In this document: positions 40,837-64,000 of the stretch, in pieces
Layout of the letters: each line of letters starts with the position of its first letter
How positions within the stretch are numbered: the stretch's first letter is position 1
NCBI GenBank assembly: GCA_023053685.1
Contig: JALIGW010000002.1
Location: forward strand, 241,136,677-241,200,676
Direction of reading: 5' to 3'
DNA: 64,000 bases
Origin: Diadophis punctatus similis
Lineage: Eukaryota > Chordata > Lepidosauria > Squamata > Dipsadidae
Program-made: the position numbers and the translations under genes
The notes under the pieces: generated by a model
What the model saw: the letters and a program-made list of their open reading frames with translations, nothing else
The model's database searches: none
Told to the model about the DNA's origin: nothing

Positions 40837-43800
40837 TCATGACAACAAATTGACACTAAGTGCTATGTCTGGTCTAGTCCAACCACTAATGTATAGTAGT
40901 GAACCAATTACTGAGCGATAAAGTGTTTGATCCTTGAACTCAGGACTTTGTTCATCTTTCAAATTACAAAAATCTGTTTGCATAGGAGTGTGTGTCGGTG
41001 TAGCATCTTGCATGTTGCAATAGTGTAGGAGTTGTTCTATCTTGGCTTGTTGTGAGAGGCTAAACCCCTTCTGTGTCTTTTCAATCTGTACACCTAAATA
41101 ATCATTGATGTGACCTAGTGACTTCAATGTGAAGAATCTCTTCAGACCTGAAACAAAAATTTCACTCATTTGTTTGTTAGGACCAATGTAAACAATATCA
41201 TCTACATAAACAAGAACAATTTCATATGCATCCCTAAACCTTTTTGTAAACACGCATTCATCAGTTTCGGACTTAATAAAGCCCATTGAATTTAGTTTGT
41301 CTTTGAGACAGTTATACCACATCAAACCTGATTGTTTCAGACCATAAAGACTTTTGTTGAGAATCCACGTGTCCCCTTCTCGGCCACGGAGGTCGTCACG
41401 GAATCCGGGGGCGCACTTCACGTAGATTTCTTCATCTAGGTCTGCATGTAGATAGGCAGTTTCAACATCAAATTGGAAAGCTTCAAGTCCAAGAATGGAA
41501 GCTGTAGTTAAGGCTATTTTCACACTTTCAGTCCGCACTGTAGGTGAGTAAGTGTTTGTGTAATCATCAGGATAACTTTGTGCGAAACCTTGTGCTACTA
41601 GTCTTGCTTTGTATAATAGTTCACCATCTGGTTTTTGTTTGATTTTGTACACCCATCGTGTGCCAATGACTTTCTTGTTTTGAGGAGGTGCTGCAGGTGT
41701 AAATACCTTAAGGTTTTGGAGACTGTCCATCTCAACTTGCATGGCGGTGTGCCATTTATCTTGTTCATCTTGTGGAAGATATTTGATTTGAGCATAAGTC
41801 TCTGGTGGACGTGTAACGTTACAGACCAATGGTGGTGGTCTGTTTGTGCATTGCAATGTGTATTTCTTTGGAGGAATACCTTTTGTAGTTCTCTTGGAAC
41901 GTCTTGGAGCGGTTGTCCAATCTTCTTCATCTTCCTCATCTCCATCGTTGTCGCTAGCATGAGCGTCCGCGGCAGGTGAAGATGGAATGTTGGATGTATC
42001 ATCTCTGGGAAAATAAACTCCAGGATCATTAGAATGTATTTTGGACCAGTCTGAATCTTCTTCAAAGTTAGCAGAATTAGAAATTGTAATCATATTGTTA
42101 GAGTCAATGAATTTTCCCCATTTCGAATTGTCATCAATGCCCATATATCTCAGTCTCTTAGCAATTTGGCCACCTTTTCTTCTTCGCGCTAATGGAATGT
42201 TCACCATTGCATATGAACCAAAAATGTGTAAATTAGAAAGATCTGGCTGGTAGCCATACAGCATGTAGAAAGGTGTTTGGTCAATCACACTACTCCAAGT
42301 GCGATTAACAAGGTAGTTTGCATACTTAAGTGCTTCGCCCCAAAATGAATGTTTCAGATTGGCATCTTCTAGAAGGCAGCGCATCATGGTTTGGAGAACA
42401 CCTTGCCATCGTTTTGCGACTCCATTTTGTGCCGGCGTAAATGGGGCAGATGTTTGGTGAATGATACCGTTTCTGCGCATCCAGTCCTGGAAACGTTGTG
42501 ACATGAATTCGGAACCACGATCACTCTGGATTCTGCGGATCTTCACCCCATGCTGATTGAAAACGTGTACTGCAAAATCTTTAAAGATCTGAAACGATTC
42601 AGATTTCTCTCTCATAGGAAAGACATAACCATATCTAGAATGATTATCAACAATAGTTAAGAAATACTTCTTACCGCCAATAGTTGGGCCATAAGGACCC
42701 ACAATATCAGTATGAACCAAATCAAAAATGCGTGTTGACTTATGTATAGCATGTTTTGGAATGGCTGCTGCCTTTGATTTTGCCTTTTTGCAAACAGCAC
42801 AATCCAAATGTACCTTACATCCTTTGAAATTCAAACCTTGGGCAAACAATGGCATCCACTTAAGGACGTCAAAACTGGCATGCCCCATTCTCCTGTGCCA
42901 TTTATGTATACAGTTGTAATGTAAGGGTCTGCCTGTAAGAGAATTAACAAGGTTAACATTTGAATTAGGAACCTTAGCTTTGCTTTTAGGAGTCAGTGAG
43001 GCAACTACAGGATCTCTCTCTTGGACAGCTCTCTCTGGGCCTGCATTGCCATTAATGGAAGGTATTATACTTGCTTGTTTTTGAGGCTCAGGTTTTGGCC
43101 TTAAGTAGAAGACTCCAGCAATCACAATTGTGTCTGCAACAATCATACTATTCTTAACAATGTAGCTTGCGTTCTTAAAATGATGAATCTGAAAATCTAA
43201 AATATTGATTAAATGGGTATAACTAAGCAAATTAAAAGCTGCAGCAGGAACATAATAAACATCTGGAACCAGTGTATCTAACTCTTCAATGTAGACAGTC
43301 CCTTTTCCTTCAACTTTGCAAGGACGTTCAGTGAATGTATAAAGTTCACGAAGTTCTGGTTCTGGTGCATGCATTTCTTTGAAAAGGTGCTTTTGGTAAG
43401 TAATGCTAATTGAGGCACCTGAGTCCAAAGTCCACAATAAATGTCTATCATATTGCTGACAGGGTTGGACAGCTTGTGTGATGGCAAGAGTGGCATATGG
43501 GCCAAATGGGTCGCGCCTTGGACCTGGGCGACGTTGGCTGCCACCTCTGCTTCTGCTGCCTCTGTAGACTGTTCCTCTGGGCTGGGATGCACTTCTCCTG
43601 TAGGCTGTGGCTCTGGGTTGATACTGATCCCTGAAATCTGTTCCTCTGGGCTGGACAGGATATTGAGTGCGTTGCAATTTAAGACACTCTCTGCTTGTAT
43701 GACCTACACGATCACAATATTGGCAACGTAGCAATCTTGGAATGTATCTTCTCTTTGGGGGTCTTCTATTTGGAAGACATGTTGCAGCTAGGGGGCGCTG

Positions 43801-44661
43801 CAAGTGTGAGGCTTGAGGAATTGCCTGTGGACCCACTTGGGGTTGAAGAGGAGACGGCAAAGTAGCCTGCACTGGAGCAGGTGGTGGTGCCTGGGCTGGC
43901 TGTTGCTGAGGGGCAGCAATAGGTAGTAGGGCTGGAGCAGGCAAAAATTGGGCTGCCACAGCTGGTGGTGGCCCTGGAGCAGGCACAGGTTGGGCCCCTG
44001 GTGCTGGAGTAGGAGCTGGCTGCATAGGAGCAGGTAGTGGAGAAATTGGCACTAACTGGGCCACAGTTGGGGCAGGCGTAGCAATTTCAGCCTGCGAAGC
44101 AGCTTGAGTTTGCAGCATAATTTTTGCGGCCATAGAAATGTTTGGTGCACTTTGTGCCTGTATTGTTTGAGCAGGCTGAAGAAATTGTTCTTGGGTTATA
44201 GTTGACAAAGGTTGTATTTTCTCAGATATCAAAATTTCTATCCTACTTAGAGCCATTTGAAATAAAAATTCTGTTCTATCTATATTTTGTCCACTAGATG
44301 GCACTGCAACATTACTTTTGGGAGAGTCTCTTTGTTCATAAAATCTTTGATCAGAACCAGCCTCTATTGACGTATAGTCATATGTCCTTTCCCTTTCCGG
44401 CTTATGAAAGGTAACACCCATTTTGGGGTGGGACTCTAATGTTGAGGAGACCGGAAAAGAAGGCCCAGGAAAGGCTTCTGGAATGTGGGACTGGCAGACA
44501 TCTTGTTTTTCATATGGGCGTTGGCTTTGTAGTAACTGCTTTCTTAAGTATTCAATTTCTCTGTCTTTACTAGCAAGAAGGTCTTTGTGACGTTTATCAA
44601 TATATTTCTCTGTGCCAGATATGTTGGTTGAGGGAGCTTCCTCAGAAAAACTTTCACGCAA
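40837..44661 (-). pseudogene. Copia gag-pol polyprotein, 1274 codons, interrupted
   Basis: Parts in order: Pro/Ala/Gln-rich gag region; zinc knuckle CQYCDRVGHTSREC (CX2CX4HX4C); protease WTLDSGASIS; integrase HHCC (HKWHRRMGH ... CAVCKKAK) and core HTDIVGPYG, QSDRGSEF, then NGVAKRWQ; RT with RLVAQGFAQ, FDVETAYLHADL, SLYGLKQS and catalytic YVDDIVYIG. The integrase core shows D, then D, then 35 residues, then Lys where Glu is required (codon 42412-42414). The frame stops at 40837-40839, where related elements continue into RNase H. It cannot make an active full-length product as it stands. Confidence 0.93.
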
Positions 44662-44960
44662 TTGAGTCGGAATTGTTCATAATGAGTAATCTTTGGAACG
44701 GCCCCCATTTGAACGGCCCCCATTTGAGTTGAACTTGCCCCCGGGAGAAAAAATGTGTTTTTGACTTTGACTGACCTTTCAAAATCTTTTTCTTGTTGGA
44801 GGGCCTCTTCCGCTGTAATTGGAGGCGTGGGAGACGGCATCGGAGAAGTTTCAGTCTTTTTCGGTGCAGTTATTAGAATTGAAGTAGGTGCTGGCAAATA
44901 AGGTCTTTCTTCACCCGGCTGGCCGAGGAAGGATAAAAATTCTTTCTCCGGAGAAGACAT
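44544..44960 (-). pseudogene. Copia gag, N-terminal part (frameshifted)
   Basis: It starts ATG at 44958-44960 (MSSPEKEFLSFLGQPGEERP). The frame is proline- and threonine-rich, then leads to AEEALQQEKDFERSVKVKNT. It contains a small tandem repeat (QMGAVQMGAV). Around 44665 the gag-like sequence continues in a different frame (RESFSEEAPSTNISG), so a one-base indel separates it from the main frame. Confidence 0.75.
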
Positions 44961-45059
44961 TTTTAAGGAGATTTATGGCGTTTCACTTCAAAACGGCCAA
45001 AAACATTCTTATCTTTCTCTTACTAGGCTAAACGCAATAAATCTGTCAGAATTAATTAA

Positions 45060-45086
45060 GGTCCAAGAACCAATCGTCTGCTATCA
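45060..45086 (-). other. Copia primer-binding site, like initiator tRNA-Met
   Basis: The minus strand reads TGATAGCAGACGATTGGTTC directly after the LTR. Compared with the complement of a vertebrate initiator tRNA-Met 3' end (TGGTAGCAGAGGATGGTTTC, from memory), it matches at about 16 of 20 positions. This primer is the usual one for Ty1/copia. Confidence 0.7.
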
Positions 45087-45397
45087 TGTTGAGATAAGAA
45101 TTACTCTTATCAGAGGCAAAATGAATCTTTTCCTGGAACTCTGACATTGTCAAAATAAACCGCATTATAATTCTAATGAATAATATATTTATTTCTTATC
45201 AAAAATAGTTAATTACATACTGGCTATATAAAAGAGATGTTGCTTTGTCATGAAGTAGAGAACAAAAGGAAGGAATGGAATGTACACATGCGTACTAGGA
45301 ACATTAATCACGTGCTCAGGAATAAACCATTATATTTGATAGGGATGCATCTCCCTGCATATACATGTAACAGGCAATATAAAATCACTGCGTGACA
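45087..45397 (-). repeat. Copia 5' LTR (311 bp)
   Basis: On the minus strand it starts TGTCACGCAGTG and ends CTTATCTCAACA (TG...CA). It contains TATATAAAAG-like and AATAAA-like signals on the plus reading, but no functional promoter was assigned. The next bases on the minus strand form the primer-binding site. Confidence 0.9.
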
Positions 45398-45885
45398 ATC
45401 ACTTTCTGGACAAGACCCAACAGGAAGGCTGACAACTACTAAAGAACACTGTCCCAAGGGATGAATTTATGAGTTTTCACTGTTTTTCTCCAGCTACTCC
45501 TCTGCAAATGGAGCTTTGAAGAATTTTAGGATTCCCAGAGGAGAAGCTGCTTCTCACTGTAATTTTCAAAATTCAGGTGGGACCTCTTCTGCTACTTCTT
45601 CAGTGACTGTCTTTGAGGTAAACATCAGACTGAAACAACATGGAAGGAAATCTTGCATCAGAAAAGGATAAATGCCTCAGCCACATTTATGTCCCAGGTT
45701 TTTGGGACAGGTAGAGACTGTGCTCTTGAACGTACTTTCTCTCCTTTCCAGGTGAAGCTTGGTTTGTCTCTATCTGAGTCAGGAAAGTCACTAGAATGTC
45801 TATATTTTGAAGGTGCTTTGAATTCACCTAATTCCTCTTGTTCTTTTTTAGAAACAGGAAGGGGATTTAGTCAGCCCCGTAAAAT
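45398..45885 (+). promoter_or_regulatory. 5' flank / candidate 5' UTR of V2R (plus)
   Basis: It aligns with the minus-strand reading of 34033-34472 and 34839-34885 (TTTTTCTCCAGCTAC, AACATCAGACTGAAACAACA, CGTACTTTCTCTCCTTTCCAG, TTTTTTAGAAACAGGAAGG). The two AG sites at 45750-45751 and 45850-45851 are conserved in both genes and may join a 5' UTR exon. The copia element separates this proximal part from the homologous distal part (39550-39910). Confidence 0.55.
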
Positions 45886-58876
<12,991 letters not shown>

Positions 58877-58999
58877 CAACCCACTACTGGTATCCATGTA
58901 TGAGCTTGAAACCACTTTTTAAAGGTTTTTTACATGTCCATAAAAGATTATATTATGTCTCTTCATGTCGTTCATCTTTCCAACTCTAGAAGGCTTTCC

Positions 59000-59005
59000 A
59001 ATAAA
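59000..59005 (+). terminator. Polyadenylation signal of V2R (plus)
   Basis: AATAAA 124 bp after the stop codon, the first canonical signal downstream. Function inferred from position. Confidence 0.6.
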
Positions 59006-59559
59006 AGCCCATGATGTACTCGCTGGAAGTATGTCTTAGTTGAGCTGTTGTGAGAACCAAAACTAGGAGCGGTCTAAGCAATCTTTCCTTGTGTATCCAA
59101 CATCTCATCCCTTCGAAGATTCTGAGACACTCAGAGATTCAATTGCTGAATTGAAATTCAAAAGTTAGCATATGGTTGTGTCTGTGTGTGTATGGGAGAG
59201 GGAAAATAAGGCAAGAGATTGCTATGGTTGACAATATTGACCAACATGCCTTGAAACCTCATCCTTTCCCCTTCTTTCTTCAGAGAATCAAAATGATGTT
59301 CATGTTTCTTGGACATTAAATCTTCACTCATTTTCTTTCTTTGTTAGATTTATATCCCAAATTACTTCAGAAGGTCAGATCAGTGGGCATAGTCCCTATT
59401 CTTTTCTTCCCTCCATCCTATCACTGTTTGAGGCAAAAGGCTGAGTAAATCTCATGAAGTTGCCCATGAATCTTCCATGGTGCACTTGAACTGGATATCT
59501 CGCTCCTCACCTGGCAGACAATAAAAACAAGGACAAATAGGCTGAAAAACAGCTTCTAT

Positions 59560-59770
59560 CTCAGAGCAGTAATTATATTGAATTCTACTGTATAGTGTAA
59601 TTTTAATGAAGTATCAGGGATTTTCAATTCAATTGTATAGAATGTGAAGGATGTGTGCTTTTGTTTTATCTTTATACTTTTCTTATATATGATGTACACT
59701 AAAGATGACATTTAATTTCATTGTATGAGGTGCAATGACAATAAAGTAAACTTAAACTTAAACTCATCCG
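59560..59770 (+). mobile_element. LINE 3' tail (Rex1/CR1-like)
   Basis: TTTAATTTCATTGTATGAGG followed by TGCAATGACAATAAAGTAAA has the form of the 3' end of Rex1-like LINEs, with an (ACTTAA)n-type tail. Short and non-coding. Confidence 0.5.
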
Positions 59771-60134
59771 GTATCTTGACTTCAGCACCACAGTTGATCT
59801 GAATTCTCCCTGAACAACTGTGTTTTCCTTTCCTGGATTCCACAAATTCTTTCCCAACAGCCCCAATTTAAATTTCTCTCCATCTTTTGTATAGATGGGT
59901 GAAAGGTACTTAAGGTACTCAACATTGTCAACATTTCTTCGGGAAAAGATCTTGTTATATTGGAGAACTTGATTTTAGGGACAATCAAATTTGTCCTATC
60001 TAACTATCAAAATAGAAAATACTAATAAATTCGATGACATTAACAAGAGATGCTTATATGGAAAGCAAAGTTAATGTTATAATGGAGAAGCCTGCATTAA
60101 TAAAGTGAAAGACCTTGGGATCCGAGGATCAGAG

Positions 60135-60374
60135 GAGCCGAGGTGGCGCAGTGGTTAAAGTGCAGCACTGCAACCTACTTCAGCTGACTGCTAGTTCAGC
60201 AGTCCAGCTGTTCAAATCTCACCGGCTCAAGTTTGACTCAGCCTTCCATCCTTCTGAGGTCAGTAAAATGAGGACCCAGATTGTTGGAGGCAATATGCTG
60301 AACTCTGTAAACCGCTTAGAGAGGGCTGTAAAGCACTATGAAGAGGTATATAAGTCTAAGTGCTATTGCTATCT
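60135..60374 (+). mobile_element. tRNA-derived SINE
   Basis: GAGCCGAGGTGGCGCAGTGG head, B-box-like GTTCAAATCTC, body GTAAACCGCTTAGAGAGGGC, end TCTAAGTGCTATTGCTAT. The best-preserved copy in the window. Confidence 0.9.
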
Positions 60375-60409
60375 TTATGAATTCATTCTGAATGAATTAG
60401 TTTAACAGA

Positions 60410-60965
60410 TTAACAGAGTTGGGAGGGACCTTGTTTGATCATCTAGTCCAACCCCCCACTCAAGCAGGAGACCCTACACCATTTCTGACAAATGGCAGTC
60501 CAATCTCTTCTTGAAAGTCTCCAGTGATGAAGCTCCCACAACTTCCGAAGACAATTTCTGTTCCTTCGGTTGATTGTTCTCACTGTCAGAGAATTTCTCC
60601 TTATTTCCAGGTTGAATCTCTCCTTGATCAGTTTTCATTCATTATTCCTTTTCTGGCCTTCAGGTGCTTTGGAAAATAGCTTGACCTCCTCCTCTCTGTG
60701 GCAGCCCCTCAAAAATTGGAACATTGCTATCATGTCTCCCCTGGTCCTTCTCTTCACTAGACTAGCCATGCCCAGTTCCTGTAACCGTTCTTCATATGTT
60801 TTAGTCTCCAGTCGCCAAATCATCCTGCTTGCTCTTCTCTGCATTTTTTCTAGAGTCTCAACATCTTTTTTATAGTGTGGTAACCAAAACTGGATGCAGT
60901 ATTCTAGGTGTGGTCTTACTAAGGCTTTATAGAGTCATATTAGTATCTCACTTGATCTTGATTGT
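60410..60965 (-). mobile_element. CR1 LINE, 3' fragment
   Basis: Minus-strand reading [58 protein letters not shown]. The 3' signature GGGACCTTGTTTGATCATCT (complement) opens the segment. Confidence 0.9.
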
Positions 60966-61440
60966 ATCCCTCTGTTAATGCAATTAACATTAAAATTAAA
61001 TATTTTAATTTTAATATTAATATAAATTTCAATATTTTAATTAAATAATTTTAATTAAAATAAAATTAAAATTCATATCTTGAATTACAGGGTGAAGGAT
61101 TTGACTTGAGCCAAGCTCAATAACTCTAAATTAATGGGGGGAAAGCTCAAAATGAATGGTATGATGATATTAAGAAGCATAACATTTAAAAAGATGACAT
61201 TAAAATGAAATCTCAAATAAGGCGAACAGTGGATAAAGACAGAAGTAGATAATGGATTATATTAGAAGTTTAATAAAGATATGGAAAAAAAAGATGTGAA
61301 ATAAATACATGATGGAAAGAAAAATATGCTACTATGGAAAAGTACATAATCCCATAGTCAAAAATGCCAGCTCTATGAAGAAAATAATGATCTTCATAAA
61401 TACATTTACATTTTTTTAAAAAAAGAAGGACACCACAGGG
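60966..61440. other. AT-rich unassigned sequence
   Basis: 60985-61075 is a TTTTAATTAAAATT-type AT-rich, self-complementary run. Nothing coding. Confidence 0.5.
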
Positions 61441-61457
61441 TTATGCAGAGGGAATAC

Positions 61458-61720
61458 CTGCCATGGCTGCAACTGGTGAACAACCAACCAATCTTGGCCA
61501 TCCTTCACTTTCCTCTTGGATTGATGAATATGCAGCATTTAAGGCCCTGGACACAGTCCAGATGGAGCGACAAGTGATGTAGCTGTCAAGAGACAGGATC
61601 CCTTCAATCTTCTCTTGGGGCAAAGCTTCTAGGTCTACATTCTCTGGGCATCTTGACCAGCCTTTCACAACAAGCCACGGTTGCAATAGGAACAATGGAA
61701 ACATTTTGTGCACACAGTTA
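61458..61720 (-). pseudogene. V2R relic, 3' part of exon 3
   Basis: Minus strand: KCFHCSYC, then in a shifted frame VVKGWSRCPENVDLEALPQE, KIEGILSLDSY, RALNAAYSS, then another frame QLQPWQ and a GTATTC donor (after 61458). These are the conserved end blocks of V2R exon 3 (VKGR.RC..., ALNAAYSS, RLQPWQ). At least two frameshifts are present. No other exons of this copy are found. The DLEALPQE type differs from both intact genes, so it derives from another V2R subgroup. Confidence 0.85.
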
Positions 61721-61987
61721 GATATTCTGGGATTTATTCAGAGGTATGGGGCACACACAGGGTTCAGCATGATCCATGCAGGATAAGCTGCCACTCCTTG
61801 TGGTTTGAGTCTACTGCTATCCAGTAAAACAGCTTTGTTTTCCTGACTTCAAAACTCATGGCAGCCCTCTTTAAAAGCACTTATCAGATAACCATACATC
61901 AAAATTGTGTTCAAGAATTACAGTGGTGACATCTTCCCATTCATTGCCTCAAAAATCTTTCGACCAAAGGAAAGTGGAATTGTAACA

Positions 61988-62132
61988 GCAATAGCACTTA
62001 GACTTATATACCACTCCACAGTGTTTTACAGAACCCTCTGAATGGTTTACAGAGTCAGCATATTGCCCCCAACAATCTGGCTCCCCATTTTATCGACCTC
62101 AAAAGGATGGAAGGCTGAGTCAACCTTGAGCT
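61988..62132 (-). mobile_element. tRNA-derived SINE, 3' part
   Basis: The complement of the SINE body: GCAATAGCACTTAGACTTAT, then CAATCTGGCTCCCCATTTTA, then GGATGGAAGGCTGAGTCAAC. The head is missing. Confidence 0.85.
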
Positions 62133-62269
62133 GAGGGGTTTTGTGTTAAGGAAGGATACGTTTGGGTAATGAAACATCTGCAAAAAAAAAAAACCCCAAC
62201 CAGGCTCAGAGAGCACCGAGAACCCCTCATTTCAACCCTGAACTACATATATTCTTCTTTATTCTCCCT

Positions 62270-62960
62270 AACCAATAAAGACTGGGTCACTTTACATATG
62301 GCTGCTGCATGGCTATCAGCAGACACAATGAGAGTGGAAAAATATTGCTGTTTCACTACCCTTATAACCATGAGGTAATCTCTAATGTGGGCTCTTACAT
62401 ATGTTTGATCGGATTCCCTTAGAGCAGTGATGGCGAACCTTTTTTCCCTCGGGTGCCGAAAATGCGTGCGCGCACGCTGTCACGCACGTGTGAGTGCCCA
62501 CATCCATAATTCAATGCCTGGGGAGGGTGAAAACGGCCTCTCCCGCCCCCGCAGAGGCCCTCTGGAGGCCGGAAATGGCCCATTTCCCAACTTCCGGTAG
62601 GCCTGGTAGGCCTGTTTTTCGCCCTCCCCAGGCTCCAGAGGCTTCCCTGGAGCTTGGGGAGGGCGAAAACACCCCCTCGGAGGCCCTCTGGAAACCTAAA
62701 ATGCCCTCCCAGAGCCTCCACACGAGCCAAAAATCAGCTGGCCGGCACGCACATGCATGCTGGAGTTGAGCTGGGGCAACGGCTCGCGTGCCGGCAGATA
62801 TGGCTCTGCGTGCCACCTGTGGCACGCGTGCCATAGGTTCGCCATCACTGCCTTAGAGTTTTCCTTCAATGCTCTCAAGACGTCCTTTAGGTGTTTCATC
62901 TTTTGAACTTTCTCTGTAAATCAAAGTACATCCCAGGATTAGCACAGGATGATCCAAGGA
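62270..62960 (-). mobile_element. Decayed L2 LINE fragment split by hAT
   Basis: GACACAATGAGAGTGGAAAA and TGAACTTTCTCTGTAAATCA parallel GACGCAATAAGAGCGGAAAA and the CCTCGGTAAACCAAG region of the L2 copy at 50465-50645. It is interrupted by the hAT at 62425-62850. No frame is left. Confidence 0.6.
62425..62850. mobile_element. hAT-like non-autonomous element, family 2 (copy 3)
   Basis: Ends CAGTGATGGCGAACCT and AGGTTCGCCATCACTG; perfect 8-bp target duplication CCTTAGAG (62417-62424, 62851-62858). The interior matches copy 2 (8137) in inverted orientation over most of its length. Confidence 0.92.
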
Positions 62961-62963
62961 CCA

Positions 62964-64000
62964 ATCCACCTGCCCAGTCTAGGCAGCAACTGAGGCCTTA
63001 TCTGAATGAGCAGATCCAGTGAAAGCAACCTTGTTAGGCATCAATCTGGCATTCAAATGCAACAACTGGGACCCAGAGCCACCAAATATCTGGTAGACAG
63101 GCACTGAGACTAGAGGCCAAGGGCCATACAGTGGGACAACTTTTGAATAGCAGATGAGATGTCACCAAGTATGACCCATATTCAACCTCTCATGATCAGG
63201 ATAGTTCTATCTGTTTGGTCAGGTTCCCTCTCTCACTCAAACCCCCAGTTAACTCTTGTAGGCCCAAGGTGTGCATATCAATGTTCTCCGTCTCCAGATA
63301 AGAAAAATAATCCCAAGAGAAAAACTGATACTGAGACATTAAAGAACAGGGACTCCCAACCACATCTACCAAGCACCTGGCAATCTTTGGGGGGATTCGC
63401 ACACAGTCTCAGAGATGGGTAGGCCAAACAAAAAAGAAGAGGGTCCACAAGGTCCCCCTAAACCAGTTTCAGGAAGGATGTGGCAAGAACCCATGTCACA
63501 CCATGGACCATGCTGTGGGAATTGCTGCCATCATAGCTGTAGGTCTCACATCCCTCTGTTTGTTTAGTAAAATAAAAATAAAAATGTTGAAATATAAAGT
63601 TTCTTAGTGCTTACACAAATATGGAAGGAAAATAGAGAAAGCATCAAGGGAAAAAAATGTTCAAACCCCTCAATAACTTTCTCCCTATTAAGCAAAAGGG
63701 ATAGTCCATAGGCTGTTATTTTCCTGCTATTAATCTAATCTCATCCTAAAATTAATATTTCTAGAAAAGATGGGAAATAAAATTTGACCTCAATCACAAG
63801 CAATTTTAAAATCAGCTCCAATCAGGATTCATATATGGAGATCTAATTGAAAAGAAAATCACAAACAGGGCCAAATCTTAACATTAGACAGGGTTCAAGG
63901 TACTGATTGTTTAATTGGCATTAGAAGACAGGCAAATCTTGAGGTAAGTGCCGCCAACTTAGAATGTCACCAAAGTACATAGTTCTGGATGATCTTCCCC
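62964..64000 (+). repeat. 1-kb duplicated block, copy 2 (runs off the window)
   Basis: Colinear with 38808-39832 and still matching at the last base of the window. In copy 1 this block is the distal 5' flank of the plus-strand V2R gene, so this copy should introduce another V2R gene to the right. Confidence 0.88.

Larger units (their letters stand above)
39934..45397 (-). mobile_element. Ty1/copia LTR retrotransposon, 5.5 kb, inactive
   Basis: Complete layout on the minus strand: 5' LTR (45087-45397), primer-binding site, gag/pol, polypurine tract, 3' LTR (39934-40224). Pol order is protease, integrase, RT, RNase H, which defines Ty1/copia. The LTRs differ at only 3 of about 291 aligned positions, so the insertion is young. 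Lesions: a frameshift near 44665 in the gag region, a stop at 40837-40839, a one-base loss in an A-run near 40670, and Lys in place of the third catalytic residue of integrase. It lies in the 5' flank of the plus-strand V2R gene, 489 bp before the ATG. The 3' LTR lacks 20 bp at its outer end and a TATC-rich run replaces the expected target duplication. Confidence 0.95.
58877..60134. other. 3' flank of V2R (plus), intergenic
   Basis: It holds the 3' UTR and a LINE 3' tail (next entry); otherwise nothing recognised. Confidence 0.4.

Overview
This window looks like squamate DNA, most probably from a snake. It holds vomeronasal type-2 receptor (V2R) genes split into the usual six coding exons. 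The interspersed repeats are typical of snakes: CR1, L2 and L1 LINEs, a tRNA-headed SINE with a (CTATTG)n tail, several hAT and TA-flanked miniature elements, a Ty1/copia element, and long GATA/GACA (Bkm-like) arrays. There are no bacterial features. No organism name can be read from the sequence, and no database search was possible.

Layout, left to right. (1) 1-4.5 kb: L1 5' region, a LINE 3' fragment and two hAT miniature elements. (2) 4.55-7.80 kb, plus strand: V2R pseudogene A, of which only exons 4, 5 and 6 are visible. Exon 4 carries a stop and a SINE and exon 5 has a 25-bp deletion, but the 7TM exon is still open. (3) 8-14 kb: nested repeats (hAT inside SINE, solo LTR inside L1), CR1, a Rex1-like LINE tail and a second solo LTR. 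(4) 14.4-34.0 kb, minus strand: a complete six-exon V2R gene, predicted at 845 aa, with repeat-filled introns. (5) 34-45.9 kb: the head-to-head intergenic region, with a hAT element in one 5' flank and a 5.5-kb Ty1/copia element in the other. (6) 45.9-58.9 kb, plus strand: a second complete six-exon V2R gene, predicted at 851 aa. (7) 59-64 kb: LINE and SINE debris, a minus-strand relic of V2R exon 3, and a block that repeats the upstream region of the plus-strand gene and runs off the window end.

The two intact V2R genes are inverted paralogues. Splice phases match exactly at every junction (2, 0, 0, 0, 1). First introns are nearly equal (719 and 721 bp), intron 2 shares a conserved block, and the 5' flanks align for about 1 kb once the two transposon insertions are removed. 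Each receptor should have a signal peptide, a Venus-flytrap ligand-binding domain (exons 1-4), a cysteine-rich linker (exon 5) and a class C seven-helix domain with a short tail (exon 6), and would act in vomeronasal sensory neurons. The rest of the window is mainly transposable-element strata. The most informative points are the paired promoter insertions, the predicted next V2R copy beyond the right edge, the fold-back TA element in intron 2, and the lesions of the young copia element.
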